The position numbers and the translations under genes were made by a program. The notes beneath the pieces are model-generated. The model searched no databases. It was not told where the DNA came from and was given only the letters and a program-made list of their open reading frames with translations. Below are positions 39,314 to 49,869 of a stretch of DNA of 64,000 nt, piece after piece. Within the stretch, counting starts at the first letter, position 1; each line of letters starts with the position of its first letter. This DNA comes from Rhopalosiphum padi (lineage: Eukaryota; Arthropoda; Insecta; Hemiptera; Aphididae). The DNA is taken from NCBI RefSeq assembly GCF_020882245.1, contig NC_083598.1, positions 92,857,236 through 92,921,235 of the forward strand, read 5' to 3'.

Positions 39314-40432
39314 TTAGAAAAAAAAACAATTTTGAGGGAATTTCTGTTTTGTCTATGTCGTAGCGAATCTGAGAGAAAATAAGTGCGAAGCAGTGAAATT
39401 TGAAAATAATAATAAGTAGGTACATTGAAGATTCTTCAACTCATATAAATGTAATATTATGATTTATGACTAAAATAATCTGGAAATATCAATTTTGTTT
39501 AACACACGCCTGACATAGGATTTTGGACGTGTTCTTTGTAAAATGTACCATATGATTTAATGAAGCTTAATGATGCTATAAGAATTCTAAAAACAGATTT
39601 GAATTAGCGTCAAGACACTTGAGAATGATTTTTCAACATTTTAATTTTTTAATTTTAACTTCTCCAAAAATTGAAAAATTACAATTTGTTAATTACTCTT
39701 TTTTAATATAACGTTTTTAAACATTAAATTCGTATGTTTACTTTTAACAAATACCATTGATCATTAGTATTTATAATCAATGCAAATATTAATATAAAAA
39801 TACTAAACAAGTTGTTTGGGCCCGAATACGGATGGGATAGCCGAAAGACCATTCGGATTACTGAGAACGATGATACCCCTTAAAATCTGTGGTTAGGCAA
39901 CTAATGGCGCATGGTTGAGGTTTTGCTGGCTAGGTAACTACTATGCACGACGATGACACGTAGGAACGGGATTATATATATATATATATATACAGTGACA
40001 AGGGAAGCAAGATGGTACAGGTTATGTAGTGGGGCCCAGGGGCCCTGTGGTTGATCCGGTCTGGTGCAATGACCACAGGTGGGAACTACCAGGATGGGGA
40101 AATATTTAAAATTAATTATAAACTAAGGCAGGTGATTGGTGGGCCGGTGACTGATGCAACTGGACGGCCGAGGTGGCCTCACTCTCACCCCCCAATGGGT
40201 ACTGGTGGACTTACGTGGACCACGAAGCAAGTGTTGAATGATGAGGTGATTGGCGAGCGCGTCGCTATAGTGCATATTATAGTGGAGACAACACGGAAGA
40301 AATTATTGACTCACTCGTTTGTTGGAAATAGATCGTTTATTTATATTGATGTGATATATTCAAATATTCTCAAGTGTCATTATATGTCTTTCACGCGTTC
40401 TCATTAGTCTCATTCGGCATGATTATCTAGTA
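39314..40432. other. Unidentified block, partly GC-richer
   Basis: From about 39820 the sequence becomes clearly less AT-rich (GGGCCCGAATACGGATGGG), with a (TA)n run at 39971-39991. An open frame at 40051-40407 (118 codons) shows no domain I recognise and no conserved motif, so it is not called a gene. The position just 5' of a LINE fragment allows it to be part of another mobile element. Confidence 0.4.
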
Positions 40433-41185
40433 TTCTAGTTGATGGTATCAGCTTAAGTTTTTCTGGTAGTCATGTAGTTGACCTAGGTGTCACATTTGAT
40501 CGGACTTTAAGTTTTAATCTCCATATTGAAAAAATCACGCGCAAGGCTTTAAAAATGCTTGGTTTCATAAAAAGAATTTCATCTGAGTTCAATATATGTG
40601 TAGTTCTTTAAAAGCGCTTTATTGTGCATTTGTACGATCCCACCTTGAATATGGTGTAGTGATCTGGGATCCCCAGAATTTACGTGCTTCTTACCAAATC
40701 GAGCGTGTTCAGCGTAAATTCTTGAAATATGCATCTTTTGTACTGCATATTGACTGCCTTCCACACGATTATACACCAGTTTTAGTGAAATTAAATTTGG
40801 AGACGTTGAGTGCTAGAAGGAAAAAGGCAAATTTGGTTTACTTGTTGAAACTCATAAGTGGGGAAGTTGACGCTCCAGATATGTTAGGGAGGATTAATTT
40901 TTAATGTTCCCGGTGCTAATTTGCGCAACTTTTCTCCTTTCCGGGTCCTGTTCTGTGCGACAAATTATTTATATAATGAACCCATTTTGGGTATGATGAC
41001 ATTAGCTAATGGATCCAATTACCTCTAAGCAACTTCTTGTTCTTATTATTTTGTATTATATTATTATTGTCTGTTAAATATTATGTATGTATTAGTGAAT
41101 TATTATTATTAATTATTATATTATTATGTCATATAAGTGTCAAGGGCCTGTCCCGTTTACTATTAATAAATAAATAAATATTGAT
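40433..41185 (+). pseudogene. CR1/jockey-like LINE 3' fragment
   Basis: The C-terminal part of a reverse transcriptase: VVDLGVTFDRTLSFNLHIEK near 40470-40530, then KALKMLGFIKRIS, ALYCAFVRSHLEYGVVIWDP and QRKFLKYA around 40610-40730. The longest clean part is 40596-40904 (102 codons), joined to the preceding part by a frameshift near 40590. After further degenerate coding, the element ends with a TAAATAAATAAATA tail near 41165-41178. The catalytic core is missing through 5' truncation. Confidence 0.75.
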
Positions 41186-42540
41186 ATTGAAAATATAATG
41201 TTATACTTAAATGTATACATCATAATAAATATTATTATGCTCTGCAATTTTTTTTATGTTTTATTCGATATTTTCTTGTATTATATTAAAAAAAAAGATT
41301 AAAATTGTGTACAAATATTTACAGTTTAATGTTGTATTTTATGTTATATTGCGGCCGTACAAACCTAATGGCGGACGCTGAAATAAGACATTAATGGCGG
41401 TTAGACGTTGGAAAATCGCGGTCGTCAAAAAACCAAATCACCAGGTATAATACACCACAATAAGACACGAAACGCGGAAAAACTAATGTATTTCGTTTTT
41501 GACGGCTATTGGAAAACAGCTCGTAATTAGCGGACTATTGCGAAAAATATTTTCCTTTAAACTAACGACAGAGAATAATAAAACAGTATAACTTACCTAT
41601 AAACCAAGAGTGAAGGTCGCTTGAGTCGCTGAATACAGTGACTAACCAAAAAAAGTCAAAGAAATGAATAGTAATCTATTGAGAAATAACCCTAAAAAAA
41701 TTTAATGCACAATTTCACGTAGTAATGCAGTATTTGATTTATAATCAATAGTCGTAATACGTATAATACCTATACCTACGTATATATGAAAAATTCACAC
41801 ACTGACAACGATAAGTCGGTAAACAGACTGCAGACGTCAGTGCAGATAATGATTAAACAATAAAAAGGTATAAGCTAGAGCAAACAATAACTAGGAAACG
41901 TTGGAAAATAGTAAACACGAGATTTCTTTAATTTTAAAACGCAGGTACACGAAATATGTCAAATGATAAAGGGTAATGACCTATCACAATGTACATCCAC
42001 GGATACATATACATGTTACCGTATTGCTTTAAATTTCAAATAAATAATAAGTTTTTTATTGTAAGCCAAACTTATGGATAATCTTGTATTAAATTTTCAT
42101 TTTTATAAATATTTATAAAAAAAAAACTAAACAAAAACAAATATTTCAAATGCCTATAAATAGCATTAAAATAAGCGAAATATTTTGAAAATTATATTAT
42201 GTAAAGAAAATGCCAATCTCAATAACTAGTGAAATTTTGAAGTATATTTATTCTAGAACCATAATTGAGCGAGTTCTACTCAGTCTGCGTAAACGCGTTT
42301 TGTTTATGACGTACTTGTGTAAGACGGAGACAACACATGCGGGTATGACGTACAAGGTTTTAAAAAACTTAAAATAAACAAAATACAAAACTAAATAAAA
42401 TGCAAAAAATCGAACTTTCTTTGAAATAGTTTTAACATGACATGTATATTATACCTATAAACATTCAGTCTAAAATTTAAGTTTTTAACACAAGTTTCAA
42501 GCACTTTTTCATAATTTTAATTTAAGATTCAAAATATTTA
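41186..42540. other. AT-rich spacer with a GC-richer patch
   Basis: 41350-41600 is less AT-rich (GCGGCCGTACAAACC, GGCGGACGCTG) but has no coding frame. A short fragment of the palindromic MITE end, AAGACGGAGACAACACATGC followed by GGGTATGACG, lies at about 42331-42360. Nothing else recognised. Confidence 0.5.
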
Positions 42541-44415
42541 GATTTTTTTTTTTTGACATTTATTTTTTATTTGTAAAATCTGTATAAAATATATTTACAA
42601 TAAGCACAATAGATGGATATATATAAAAAGGTCGAGGTTGACTTGATTGAAGGAGCTATTCATTAATAGCACTTCATGGCATGGATGGTAGTAGTTAGTT
42701 GACTAGTCGCCTAGCAGGCCACGGCACCAGCTGCGTTTTAAACGTCGGCCAGGGTCACCCGGGAGTGTTCGAGAGGAGAGGTCTTGGATGAGGGGGTTGC
42801 AATGATTTGCAAGTTTAAGGTGGAAACCTTTATATAATATTTTAACGACGTTTTTGACTGTCGGAATAAGGAGGTCCCTGTGGAGAGTATCATTCGATAC
42901 GTAAAAAGGAGCTTTTGTTATTTGTCGGAGGCATTTGGATTGGAATGTTTGGATTCTGTTTGTGTTGGAGTCTTTGGCTGGTCCCCAGAGTTGAATTCCA
43001 TAGGAACAGATAGGTTTGAGGAGTACTTTATAGATTAAAATTTTGTTATGCAATGTGACGTGTTTGGATGAAAGTAGGAAGCGAAGCTGTCTTAGGCGGT
43101 TGTTAAGCACTAGTCGTTTGTTGCGTATGTGGGCAGCCCATGTTAGTCGGCGGTCTAGGTATAGACCTAGGTAGCGCACATTTTGGGCGGTTGGGAGAGG
43201 TTGGTTGTTAAGTGTGATATGTGGGTAGTTTATGGGTCTGAGTGTGAAGGTGCAATGTATGGATTTAGATTCGTTTAGTTTGAATCCCCAGTCTTTGTAC
43301 CACGCTGAGAGCATGTCGAGGTGGGTTTGGATTCTGTTGGATGCCTCAAGAGGGTCATGGTGGAGGGCTAGGATGGCTTTATCGTCAGCGAAGTCACCAG
43401 TGATGGTAAGGTTGGTAGTGGGTTGGTCTGATGTGTACAGGTTGAACAAGAGAGGTGCCGCTACAGCTCCTTGCGGTACTCCAGCTCTAATTGATGATAT
43501 GTTCGATAAGGCTGAGCAATATCGTACGGAAAAATGCCGGTCTTCAAGATAAGACTTGTAGATTAAATAGAAGCTGGGAGGAAATATTGATTTTAGTTTG
43601 AAGAGGAGGCCAGTATGCCAAACCTTGTCAAACGCTTATGCTACGTCTAAGAAGGTACCTGTGCAGATGAGTTTCTTTTCAAGTGAATAGGAAATTTTGT
43701 CGACTATTCGATGAACCTGGTGTATGGTGGAAGGTTACTACGGAAGCCGAATTGATTGTCTGGGAGGTTTGTGTCGATGTTTGAGAGGAGTCGTTTGAGC
43801 GTGAGCTTTTCAAATACTTTGAAGAAGAAAGGTAGAAGGCTGATTGGTCTGTATGAGCTGGGAGAGTCAGCTGGTTTTCCGGGTTTGAGTATCATAATTA
43901 TGATCGAGAATTTCCACAGCAAGGGAAAGTATGAGAGCCTGAGCATGGAGTTGTAAATGTGCGTAAGTGATAAGATGGCTTTTTTGGGCAGTTGGGAAGC
44001 GACTTCTGATGTAATGAGGTCGTACCCCGGAGTCTTATGACGCGCAGATTTGTTGATTATAAACTCGACTTCACTGGGTCTGATGTGTTTTGGTGGCAGT
44101 GTCATAGGTAGTGGACTAGATAGGAAGTGCTTTATTTAAACTATTTTGTTATAAGGTATGAGGTCAATATGTGGTTGAAACGTTGAGTGTAAATGATGAC
44201 GAAAAGCGTTTGCTTTTTCTAAGTCACTGATAAGCCATGTGCCGTCGGGGTTTCTCAAGGGAGGTACTGAGTGTTGAGAGCGGAGAATTTTCCTAGTGTT
44301 TTGCCAAAGAGAATTGTCAGTGGCAGATAAGGATGTGAGATGGTTTGTTAAATTATCAGATTTAATTTTTGCTAAGATTCTTTTGAGTTTATTGGTCAGG
44401 TAATTAAATAGTTGT
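42541..44415 (-). pseudogene. Jockey-like LINE, broken at its 5' side by TTAGG repeats
   Basis: Read on the minus strand, the element runs from 44415 to a T-run (its poly(A)) at about 42543-42556. Visible parts are a linker (SLWQNTRKILRSQ, near 44300), RT segments SYRPISLLPFFFKVFEKL and NQFGFRS (within 43704-44105), an AFDKVWHTGLL segment, GVPQGAVAAPLLFNLYTSD, and FADDKAILAL just inside the open stretch 43449-42703, which ends with the C-terminal region. A frameshift near 43735 and a stop in the TFLDVA-AFD motif near 43640 inactivate it. The endonuclease domain and ORF1 are gone: coding ends directly against (TTAGG)5. Confidence 0.8.
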
Positions 44416-44440
44416 TAGGTTAGGTTAGGTTAGGTTAGGT
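44416..44440 (+). repeat. Telomeric (TTAGG)5 tract
   Basis: Five exact TTAGG units. They separate the broken jockey-like LINE from TRAS-like element A and mark the start of the telomeric retrotransposon array. Confidence 0.95.
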
Positions 44441-45335
44441 CCACAAGATGGAGGCAGTGTACCGGAGAGTTATGTTGAGGGTCGCCTGCTGTTACCGGAC
44501 GATATCGTATGACGCCGCGGCGGTCGTATCGGGCATGCCACCGCTCGCGTTGCTGGCCGAGGAGCGGCTAAAAACGTACGGCGGCATATTGAAGAACGTC
44601 GCAAGGGACCAGTTGTTGAGCAGGTGGCAAACAGCTTGGGACAACTCGGCGAAAGGAAGATGGACACACAGGCTGATTAGCGAGCTCGCCCCCTGGTTGA
44701 AGAGGCAACACGGCGAAGTGTCCTTTCACCTGAGCCAGGTGCTGACCGGACATGGTTGTTTCGGTGAGTACCTACACCGGTTTGGGAAAATCCAGAGCTA
44801 TGTCTGCCAGCTGTGCGGGGCGGCTCCGGATAGTGCGGAGCACGCAGTGTTCCAGTGCGATGCATTCCACCAATGGTGAATCGAAGTCTGCGTTTACCTG
44901 GACGTCGACCAGCTGTTACCTGACAATCTCATACACATCATGTTGAGGTCCAACGCTGACTGGCATAGGGTCTCGTCGCTGATCGGGAGGATCATGGTGA
45001 CCAGGGAACGCGAGGAACGGGCAAGGCAACAGGGACCCTGCGGTGCGCAAGGAGGGATCTGAAGTACGAGCACTCGAGAGCGGTGGAATAAGATCGGCTC
45101 GTGAAGACAACCAGGCACGAGACTCAAGAGCGGCGGACACCAGTCGGTCAAGATCGCATTGTGTTGTTTTTGATTATTATTTATATTGATGTATATAACT
45201 TATCTGTGAGGATGCTCGCAGGGGTATTGTCCCTGTTGGCAGCCATATATATTTGTAGTGTCATTTAATTAAATAAATGATGTACCTGGGCGGAAGTAAT
45301 GTCGAACGACAATTCCCGCCGTTACGAAAAAAAAA
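44441..45335 (+). mobile_element. TRAS-like element A, 5'-truncated
   Basis: Only the ORF2 C-terminus and the 3' UTR remain. The 5' junction is TTAGG|TCCACAAG and the 3' end is nine A's (45327-45335) followed by GGTTA. The 3' UTR carries AATAAA near 45272 and a weaker version of the terminal stem-loop (GGCGG 45289-45293 with CCGCC 45316-45320). The protein differs clearly from B and E, so it represents a third lineage. Confidence 0.85.
44448..45062 (+). pseudogene. ORF2 C-terminal fragment of element A
   Basis: The region after the RT: RTISYDAAAVVSGMPPLALL, RWQTAWDNSAKGRWTHRLI, VLTGHGCFGEYLHRFGK, then a C-terminal CCHC finger CQLC-x8-H-x4-C. These segments align by position with the same region of the complete elements. 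A TGA at 44877-44879 interrupts the frame just after FHQW; the same frame then continues (VCVYLDVDQLLPDN, TREREERARQ) to a second TGA at 45060-45062. A single CGA-to-TGA change would explain the break. The first ATG here is internal, not a true start. Confidence 0.85.
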
Positions 45336-45359
45336 GGTTAGGTTAGGTTAGGTTAGGTT
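45336..45359 (+). repeat. Telomeric TTAGG tract
   Basis: Four GGTTA units plus GGTT between the poly(A) of element A and the truncated start of element B. Confidence 0.95.
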
Positions 45360-45827
45360 TCCACCGCAGCGGAAGTTTTGGAGGCACTGCGCTCTGCCAT
45401 CCCTGATCAGGATGACTCTGCAGCTCAGGCGGCGAGAGAGAGCATTTGCGATGTCCGGATCTGGCCGACACGCTCGGGCCAGTAGATCGCTACAGCGAAA
45501 ATGTCGCGACACGCTGCATCTCTTATAACGAGAGTGGCGGTGGGATGGACGATGTGTCGGGTCCGCGCCAGGACGTTGCCTCCGGAGAGGTGCTACCGGT
45601 GCCAGGGCTTTGGTCACAACTCCAGGAGCTGCACGGAAACGGACAGGACCGGGTCGTGTTGGAAATGTGGCCTCACCGACCACCTAATGAAAGACTGCAA
45701 AGTGTCCGAAGACTGTTGTCTGGCCTGCGAGCTTGCGGGTCTCCCCAAGACCAGCCACAAGCCAGGTTCGGGTGCCTGCGCCGCCAGGAAGCGTGCTGCT
45801 GGAGCGAAATCAAACACCAATGGTTAA
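45360..45827 (+). pseudogene. ORF1 (Gag-like) C-terminal fragment of element B
   Basis: The frame is open from the insertion junction except for a TAG at 45483-45485. It reads EVLEALRSAIPD, then VAVGWTMCRVRARTLPPERC and three zinc knuckles: CYRCQGFGHNSRSC, CWKCGLTDHLMKDC and a third of the type C-x2-C...H-x4-C ending GSGAC. R1-clade Gag proteins end in such knuckles, which bind RNA. The protein ends at TAA 45825-45827, overlapping the ORF2 start by eight bases (ATGGTTAA). The N-terminal portion is missing through truncation. Confidence 0.85.
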
Positions 45828-48800
45828 TTTCCTCCAAATAAATTTGAACGGGAACTGGGCCGCAGAACAGCTCATGTTCCAGACGGCCGTAGAAACGGAG
45901 GCCGATATCCTGGTAGTGAGCGAACCATTTACCAAGTGCGGGCGCGATGATAAATGGTGCTTCAGCACGGACCGTAAGGCCGCCGTGGCATCTACACAAG
46001 GCTCTTCACTCTTCCGTAACAGGCAAGGTGCGGGCGAAGGATTTGCGTGGGCAACATACGGTGACATGACAGTGTTCAGCTGTTACTGGAGGCCCGGCAC
46101 GACGCTTCGGGAATTCGCCTCCTTCCTGGACGATCTCGACTACGCGATCCGTGCGAACGACAGCGTTAAACTCGTTGTAGCGGGCGATTTTAATGCCTGG
46201 AACACTGAGTGGGGATCCAGGACCAACAACCCCAGGGGACGTCTGCTGTCCGACCTCGCAGCCAGCCTGGGTTTGTTGCTGGCCAACATTGGAACAGTCT
46301 CCACTTTTGTGAGGGGCACGGCTACGTCCGTTATCGACGTAACTTGGCACAAAGGACTGATCCTGTCCGACTGGAGGGTTCTTGAGTCCGACTCCTTGAG
46401 TGACCACAAATACGTGTGCTTCGGTTCACATGTGGAGCAACAGCCACCTCAGCATCATGAACCCGCGACAGTGCACCGCGCCTGGTCGGTCAAGAGGAGG
46501 GATCCCTTGAAATTCGCCAGCTATGTTGAGGCGCACCCTCTTAATTTAAGCTGCGGTGACACCGTTGAACGCGCGATGGCCTCAGCTCAGTCGCTTGACG
46601 CGTATCTAATAGAGGCATGCGACGCGTCAATACCGAAAAAAAGTCTAGGCCCCAGAGGTAGGCTACCCGTTCACTGGTGGTCTGTCGAAATCAGCGATTT
46701 AAGGAAAAAAGTGCTTGGTCTCCGCAGATTATACCAAGATAGTCTACGTCGTGTGGGGTTGCAGGGCTCGGAGGCCGCGAGATCCAACTTCTCCCTTGCC
46801 AGGAAAGACCTCCGACTGGCCATAAGACTCGCCAAGGACAAGAGCTGGCGGGATCTCTGCGATCAAGTAGAAACCGATCCCTGGGGCAAACCGTATCGCA
46901 TTATTATGAAGAAGAATGCTAATAGTCACACAAGAGACGCCGCGAAAGGTAAAGAAGATACCATTGCTGACCACCTGTTCCCAATGGCCCCCCCGACGAA
47001 CTGGGATCTAGCTCCAGACCCAGAAGTTAGGAATATATTCGACGCCTTCGACCCCGATACCGATACCCTGCTATTCCAGAGGGTCATACCGTCCTTCAAG
47101 ACGTCGGAGCTACAGAAAGCCTGCAAGAGGTTGTCAGCGGGGAAGGCGGGAGGCCCTTCTGGTATTCCGAACGAAGCGGTTAAACAATTGGCGACCATGC
47201 GTCCTCACACAGTTCTGAAAGTGTTCAATAACTGCCTTAAGGCTCTGCACTTCCCCCAGTGCTGGAAGAGGGCTAAGCTTGTGCTGCTACACAAAGGAGG
47301 CAATAAGCCGGTGGAATCGCCCTCCAGTTTTAGACCCATATGCCTCCTGGACACGTCGGCCAAGCTCCTGGAAAGGCTTTTACTGCAGCGGCTGGAGGAG
47401 CATCTCGACGGCGGAGGTGGCCATAGGAGAGCTCCAAATCAGTTTGGTTTCAGGAAGGGCGTCAGCACAGAAACAGCTGTCGAAAGCGTTCTGAGCTTCG
47501 CAAGGAGTGCTGCTGCCGGGACCGGCCCCAAAGACTTGTGCGTGTTGGTCACGCTAGATGTTAAGAACGCATTCAACTCTCTCAGGTGGCCGGTGATTGA
47601 CCATGCGCTCAGAGGTAAAGGTACTCCCGAGTACCTGGTGAGGATCCTGCGGTCGTGGTTATCAGACAGGAGTCTGCTGGTCGGGGACGACATGACTGAA
47701 AGGGCAGTAACGTGTGGTGTCCCGCAGGGGTCCGTGCTCGGTCCGACCCTGTGGAACGCTGCGTACGATGACTTGCTGAAACTGGACGTACCGCAGGGCG
47801 TACAGCTGGTCGGCTTTGCAGACGACCTGGCCGTGGTCGGTAGGGCCAGGACGGGGCCACTGCTCGAGGCCATCATGAACCCAGCACTCGATGCGATCGA
47901 TCGGTGGATGCGGGACAGAGGGCTGGAGCTGGCTCACCAGAAAAGCGAGGCGGTGATGTTGACTAGAAAGTGGTCCTACACCCCTCCCCGACTTCGTGTA
48001 GGCGATCACTACATCGCGCTTGCCAGGGAGTTAAGGTATCTGGGCGTCAGAATGGATGGCAGGATGACCTTCGTCGACCACGTTAAGATGGCTGGTAAAA
48101 AGGCGCTGGCATCGGCTAACGCGCTGGCAAAACTGATGCCGAACATCAAGGGTCCGGGGCAGTGGAAGAGAAGGCTCTTGGCTACGGTCGTGGAGAGCCA
48201 GCTTCTCTACGCGGCCCCGGTCTGGGCTGACACCGTCTCTGCCTCGGCGCGTTCGGTCAGGCTGCTCGTAAGGCCTCAAAGAGTCATCGCCCTACGTGTC
48301 ATAAGAGCGTACAGGACGGTCTCGGATGACGCAGCGCTCCTACTTGCGTACATGCCCCCGGCCAACCTGTTGGCAGAGGAAAGAGCCAGGATTAGATATA
48401 GGCGCAAACAGCAACCGCTGCCAGACGCTCCCCCGATGTCGTTGGAGAAACTCATGTCGCTGGAGAGGAAGACAACGCTGGAGATATGGCAAAGGAGCTG
48501 GGCCTATTCGAGTAAGGGCCAATGGACCAGGATGCTGATCCCTGACGTGAGGAGGTGGCATGACAAGCTTCTGCCGAAAGTGCCGACCACGTTCAGGGTG
48601 ACGCAAGCGATGACGGGCCACGGGTGCTTCCAGTACTACCTGAACAGGATGGGCAGAGCAGCAAGTCCGATTTGCGTGCAGTGTGAAAGTGCAGTAGACA
48701 CGGTGCAGCACACGCTACTGTCGTGTGAGTACTGGGAGCCCTATAGGGTTGCGCTCGCGGAGCGGTTGGGCAAAAGACTCACGGTCGAAGACTTGTCTGC

Positions 48801-48975
48801 CATTCTTCTGGGCTCATCCGAGCAAGAACTCCCTAGCGATCAGCCGGAGCGAGGAGAGGCACTCGAATTCGCCTTGGAATCACTGCGAATGCTGTACATC
48901 CTAATAGAGGACATTATCACTGTTAAGGAGGAGGAAGAACGTGCGCGTCAGAGTGGGCAGGATAACGCAGAGTGA
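45820..48975 (+). CDS. ORF2: endonuclease / reverse transcriptase of element B
   Basis: A 1051 aa polyprotein predicted to nick telomeric DNA and copy its RNA into the site. I chose the ATG at 45820 because it overlaps the ORF1 stop and gives the usual compact start, MVNFLQINLN; the frame is also open upstream. The APE-type endonuclease is at about residues 1-215: N8, E35, GDFNAW (D123, N125), VIDVT, SDH (194-196). RT motifs are FRPICLLD, NQFGFRKG, LDVKNAFN, GVPQGSVLGP and FADD at 666-669, then YLGVRMD. The C-terminus carries CVQC-x8-H-x4-C. No stop or frameshift is visible, so the protein may be active even though the element is 5'-truncated. Confidence 0.9.
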   Translation: MVNFLQINLNGNWAAEQLMFQTAVETEADILVVSEPFTKCGRDDKWCFSTDRKAAVASTQGSSLFRNRQGAGEGFAWATYGDMTVFSCYWRPGTTLREFASFLDDLDYAIRANDSVKLVVAGDFNAWNTEWGSRTNNPRGRLLSDLAASLGLLLANIGTVSTFVRGTATSVIDVTWHKGLILSDWRVLESDSLSDHKYVCFGSHVEQQPPQHHEPATVHRAWSVKRRDPLKFASYVEAHPLNLSCGDTVERAMASAQSLDAYLIEACDASIPKKSLGPRGRLPVHWWSVEISDLRKKVLGLRRLYQDSLRRVGLQGSEAARSNFSLARKDLRLAIRLAKDKSWRDLCDQVETDPWGKPYRIIMKKNANSHTRDAAKGKEDTIADHLFPMAPPTNWDLAPDPEVRNIFDAFDPDTDTLLFQRVIPSFKTSELQKACKRLSAGKAGGPSGIPNEAVKQLATMRPHTVLKVFNNCLKALHFPQCWKRAKLVLLHKGGNKPVESPSSFRPICLLDTSAKLLERLLLQRLEEHLDGGGGHRRAPNQFGFRKGVSTETAVESVLSFARSAAAGTGPKDLCVLVTLDVKNAFNSLRWPVIDHALRGKGTPEYLVRILRSWLSDRSLLVGDDMTERAVTCGVPQGSVLGPTLWNAAYDDLLKLDVPQGVQLVGFADDLAVVGRARTGPLLEAIMNPALDAIDRWMRDRGLELAHQKSEAVMLTRKWSYTPPRLRVGDHYIALARELRYLGVRMDGRMTFVDHVKMAGKKALASANALAKLMPNIKGPGQWKRRLLATVVESQLLYAAPVWADTVSASARSVRLLVRPQRVIALRVIRAYRTVSDDAALLLAYMPPANLLAEERARIRYRRKQQPLPDAPPMSLEKLMSLERKTTLEIWQRSWAYSSKGQWTRMLIPDVRRWHDKLLPKVPTTFRVTQAMTGHGCFQYYLNRMGRAASPICVQCESAVDTVQHTLLSCEYWEPYRVALAERLGKRLTVEDLSAILLGSSEQELPSDQPERGEALEFALESLRMLYILIEDIITVKEEEERARQSGQDNAE

Positions 48976-49286
48976 GTAAGGATCCAGAACGAGACTCGAG
49001 AGCGACGGGCTCTAGCCGGCTCGCTAAGAAATAGACACGAACGAGAAATCTAGGGCGGCGGGCATAGCCGAACCGGGAAGTATTATCGAGGAAGAAGAGT
49101 TATTATCTTAGTTATAAACGATAGTATAGTTATGTATTATATATATATATAAAATTGTAAAGATTTATGTATAATTTATTTTGTTTCGCTATTGTTGGCG
49201 CTGTTACGTATATTGATTGTATCTATATTATTAAGTTTTGATATTGTATGAAACATTGTATCTTTTGTTTTTGTATAATAAACGAT

Positions 49287-49332
49287 GGCGGCGTCGTGGA
49301 AGTAATGCGCAAGCGGTCCCCACGGCGTCGTC
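49287..49332 (+). promoter_or_regulatory. 3'-terminal RNA stem-loop of element B
   Basis: Arms GGCGGCGTCGTGG (49287-49299) and CCACGGCGTCGTC (49320-49332) pair over 13 positions with three G-U pairs. The loop contains AAGTAATGCGCAAGCGG, with a small TGC-GCAA-GCG hairpin. The same structure with different stem bases is found in D, E and F. Confidence 0.7.
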
Positions 49333-49355
49333 GAATTAACCAGAAAAAAAAAAAA

Positions 49356-49384
49356 GGTTAGGTTAGGTTAGGTTAGGTTAGGTT
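49356..49384 (+). repeat. Telomeric TTAGG tract
   Basis: Five GGTTA units plus GGTT between the poly(A) of B and fragment C. Confidence 0.95.
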
Positions 49385-49777
49385 CCCCAGGGCTCAGTCC
49401 TGGGCCCCGCTCTCTGGAACGTCTTCTACGAGGACCTGCTGGAGATCGACATGCCTCCAGGTGTCCAGCTAGTGGCTTTTGCCGATGACGTTGCGGTAAT
49501 CGGCGTTTCCCGCACCGGCCCGTCCGCCGCAGCTCTCCTTAACCCAGTGCTCGACGTCGTAGCGAACTGGATGCGTGATAACGGCCTTCAAATAGCACCT
49601 CAGAAATCTGAGGCTGTGGTACTTACGAGGAAGCACCTTTACGACAACCCGTTGCTGTACGTGGAGGATCACGCCATCCCGGTAAAGTCGGCAATTAGGT
49701 ATCTGGGAGTAGAACTGGACTCTCGCCTTTCTTTCACTACGCACATTTCCACCGCATCCAAGAAGGCCTCCGACTCG
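49385..49777 (+). pseudogene. TRAS-like element C: reverse transcriptase fragment cut at both ends
   Basis: The frame opens at the junction with PQGSVLGPALWN and continues through LVAFADDVAVIG, PQKSEAVVLTRK and RYLGVELDSRLSFT to TASKKASDS. It then passes at 49777/49778 straight into TTAGG-type repeats. There is no C-terminal domain, 3' UTR or poly(A). The protein is close to, but not identical with, the E/F ORF2. A non-LTR insertion can lose its 5' end but should keep its 3' end, so the missing 3' part needs another explanation, such as chromosome breakage followed by TTAGG addition. Confidence 0.85.
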
Positions 49778-49869
49778 GGTAGGTTAGGTTAGGGTTAGGG
49801 TTAGGTTAGGTTAGGGTTAGGGTTAGGTTAGGTTAGGTTAGGTTAGGTTAGGTTAGGTTAGGTTAGGTT
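49778..49869 (+). repeat. Telomeric tract with TTAGGG variants
   Basis: About 92 bases starting with an irregular GGTAGG unit. It contains four TTAGGG hexamers in two adjacent pairs (about 49789-49800 and 49811-49822), then pure TTAGG to 49869. It directly follows the broken end of element C. Confidence 0.95.

Larger units (their letters stand above)
45360..49355 (+). mobile_element. TRAS-like element B, 5'-truncated with full ORF2
   Basis: Begins inside ORF1, in frame, directly after GGTT. It contains the ORF1 C-terminus, an intact ORF2, a 3' UTR (48976-49343) and 12 A's (49344-49355). The terminal stem-loop lies at 49287-49332 and AATAAA at about 49278. Its proteins are related to, but clearly different from, those of E and F, so two lineages share this telomere. 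With no 5' leader it probably lacks a promoter. Confidence 0.9.

Noticed and set aside
40051..40407. 118-codon gene upstream of the LINE fragment
   Set aside because: No recognisable domain, and the sequence lies between transposon remnants; kept as an unidentified block only.
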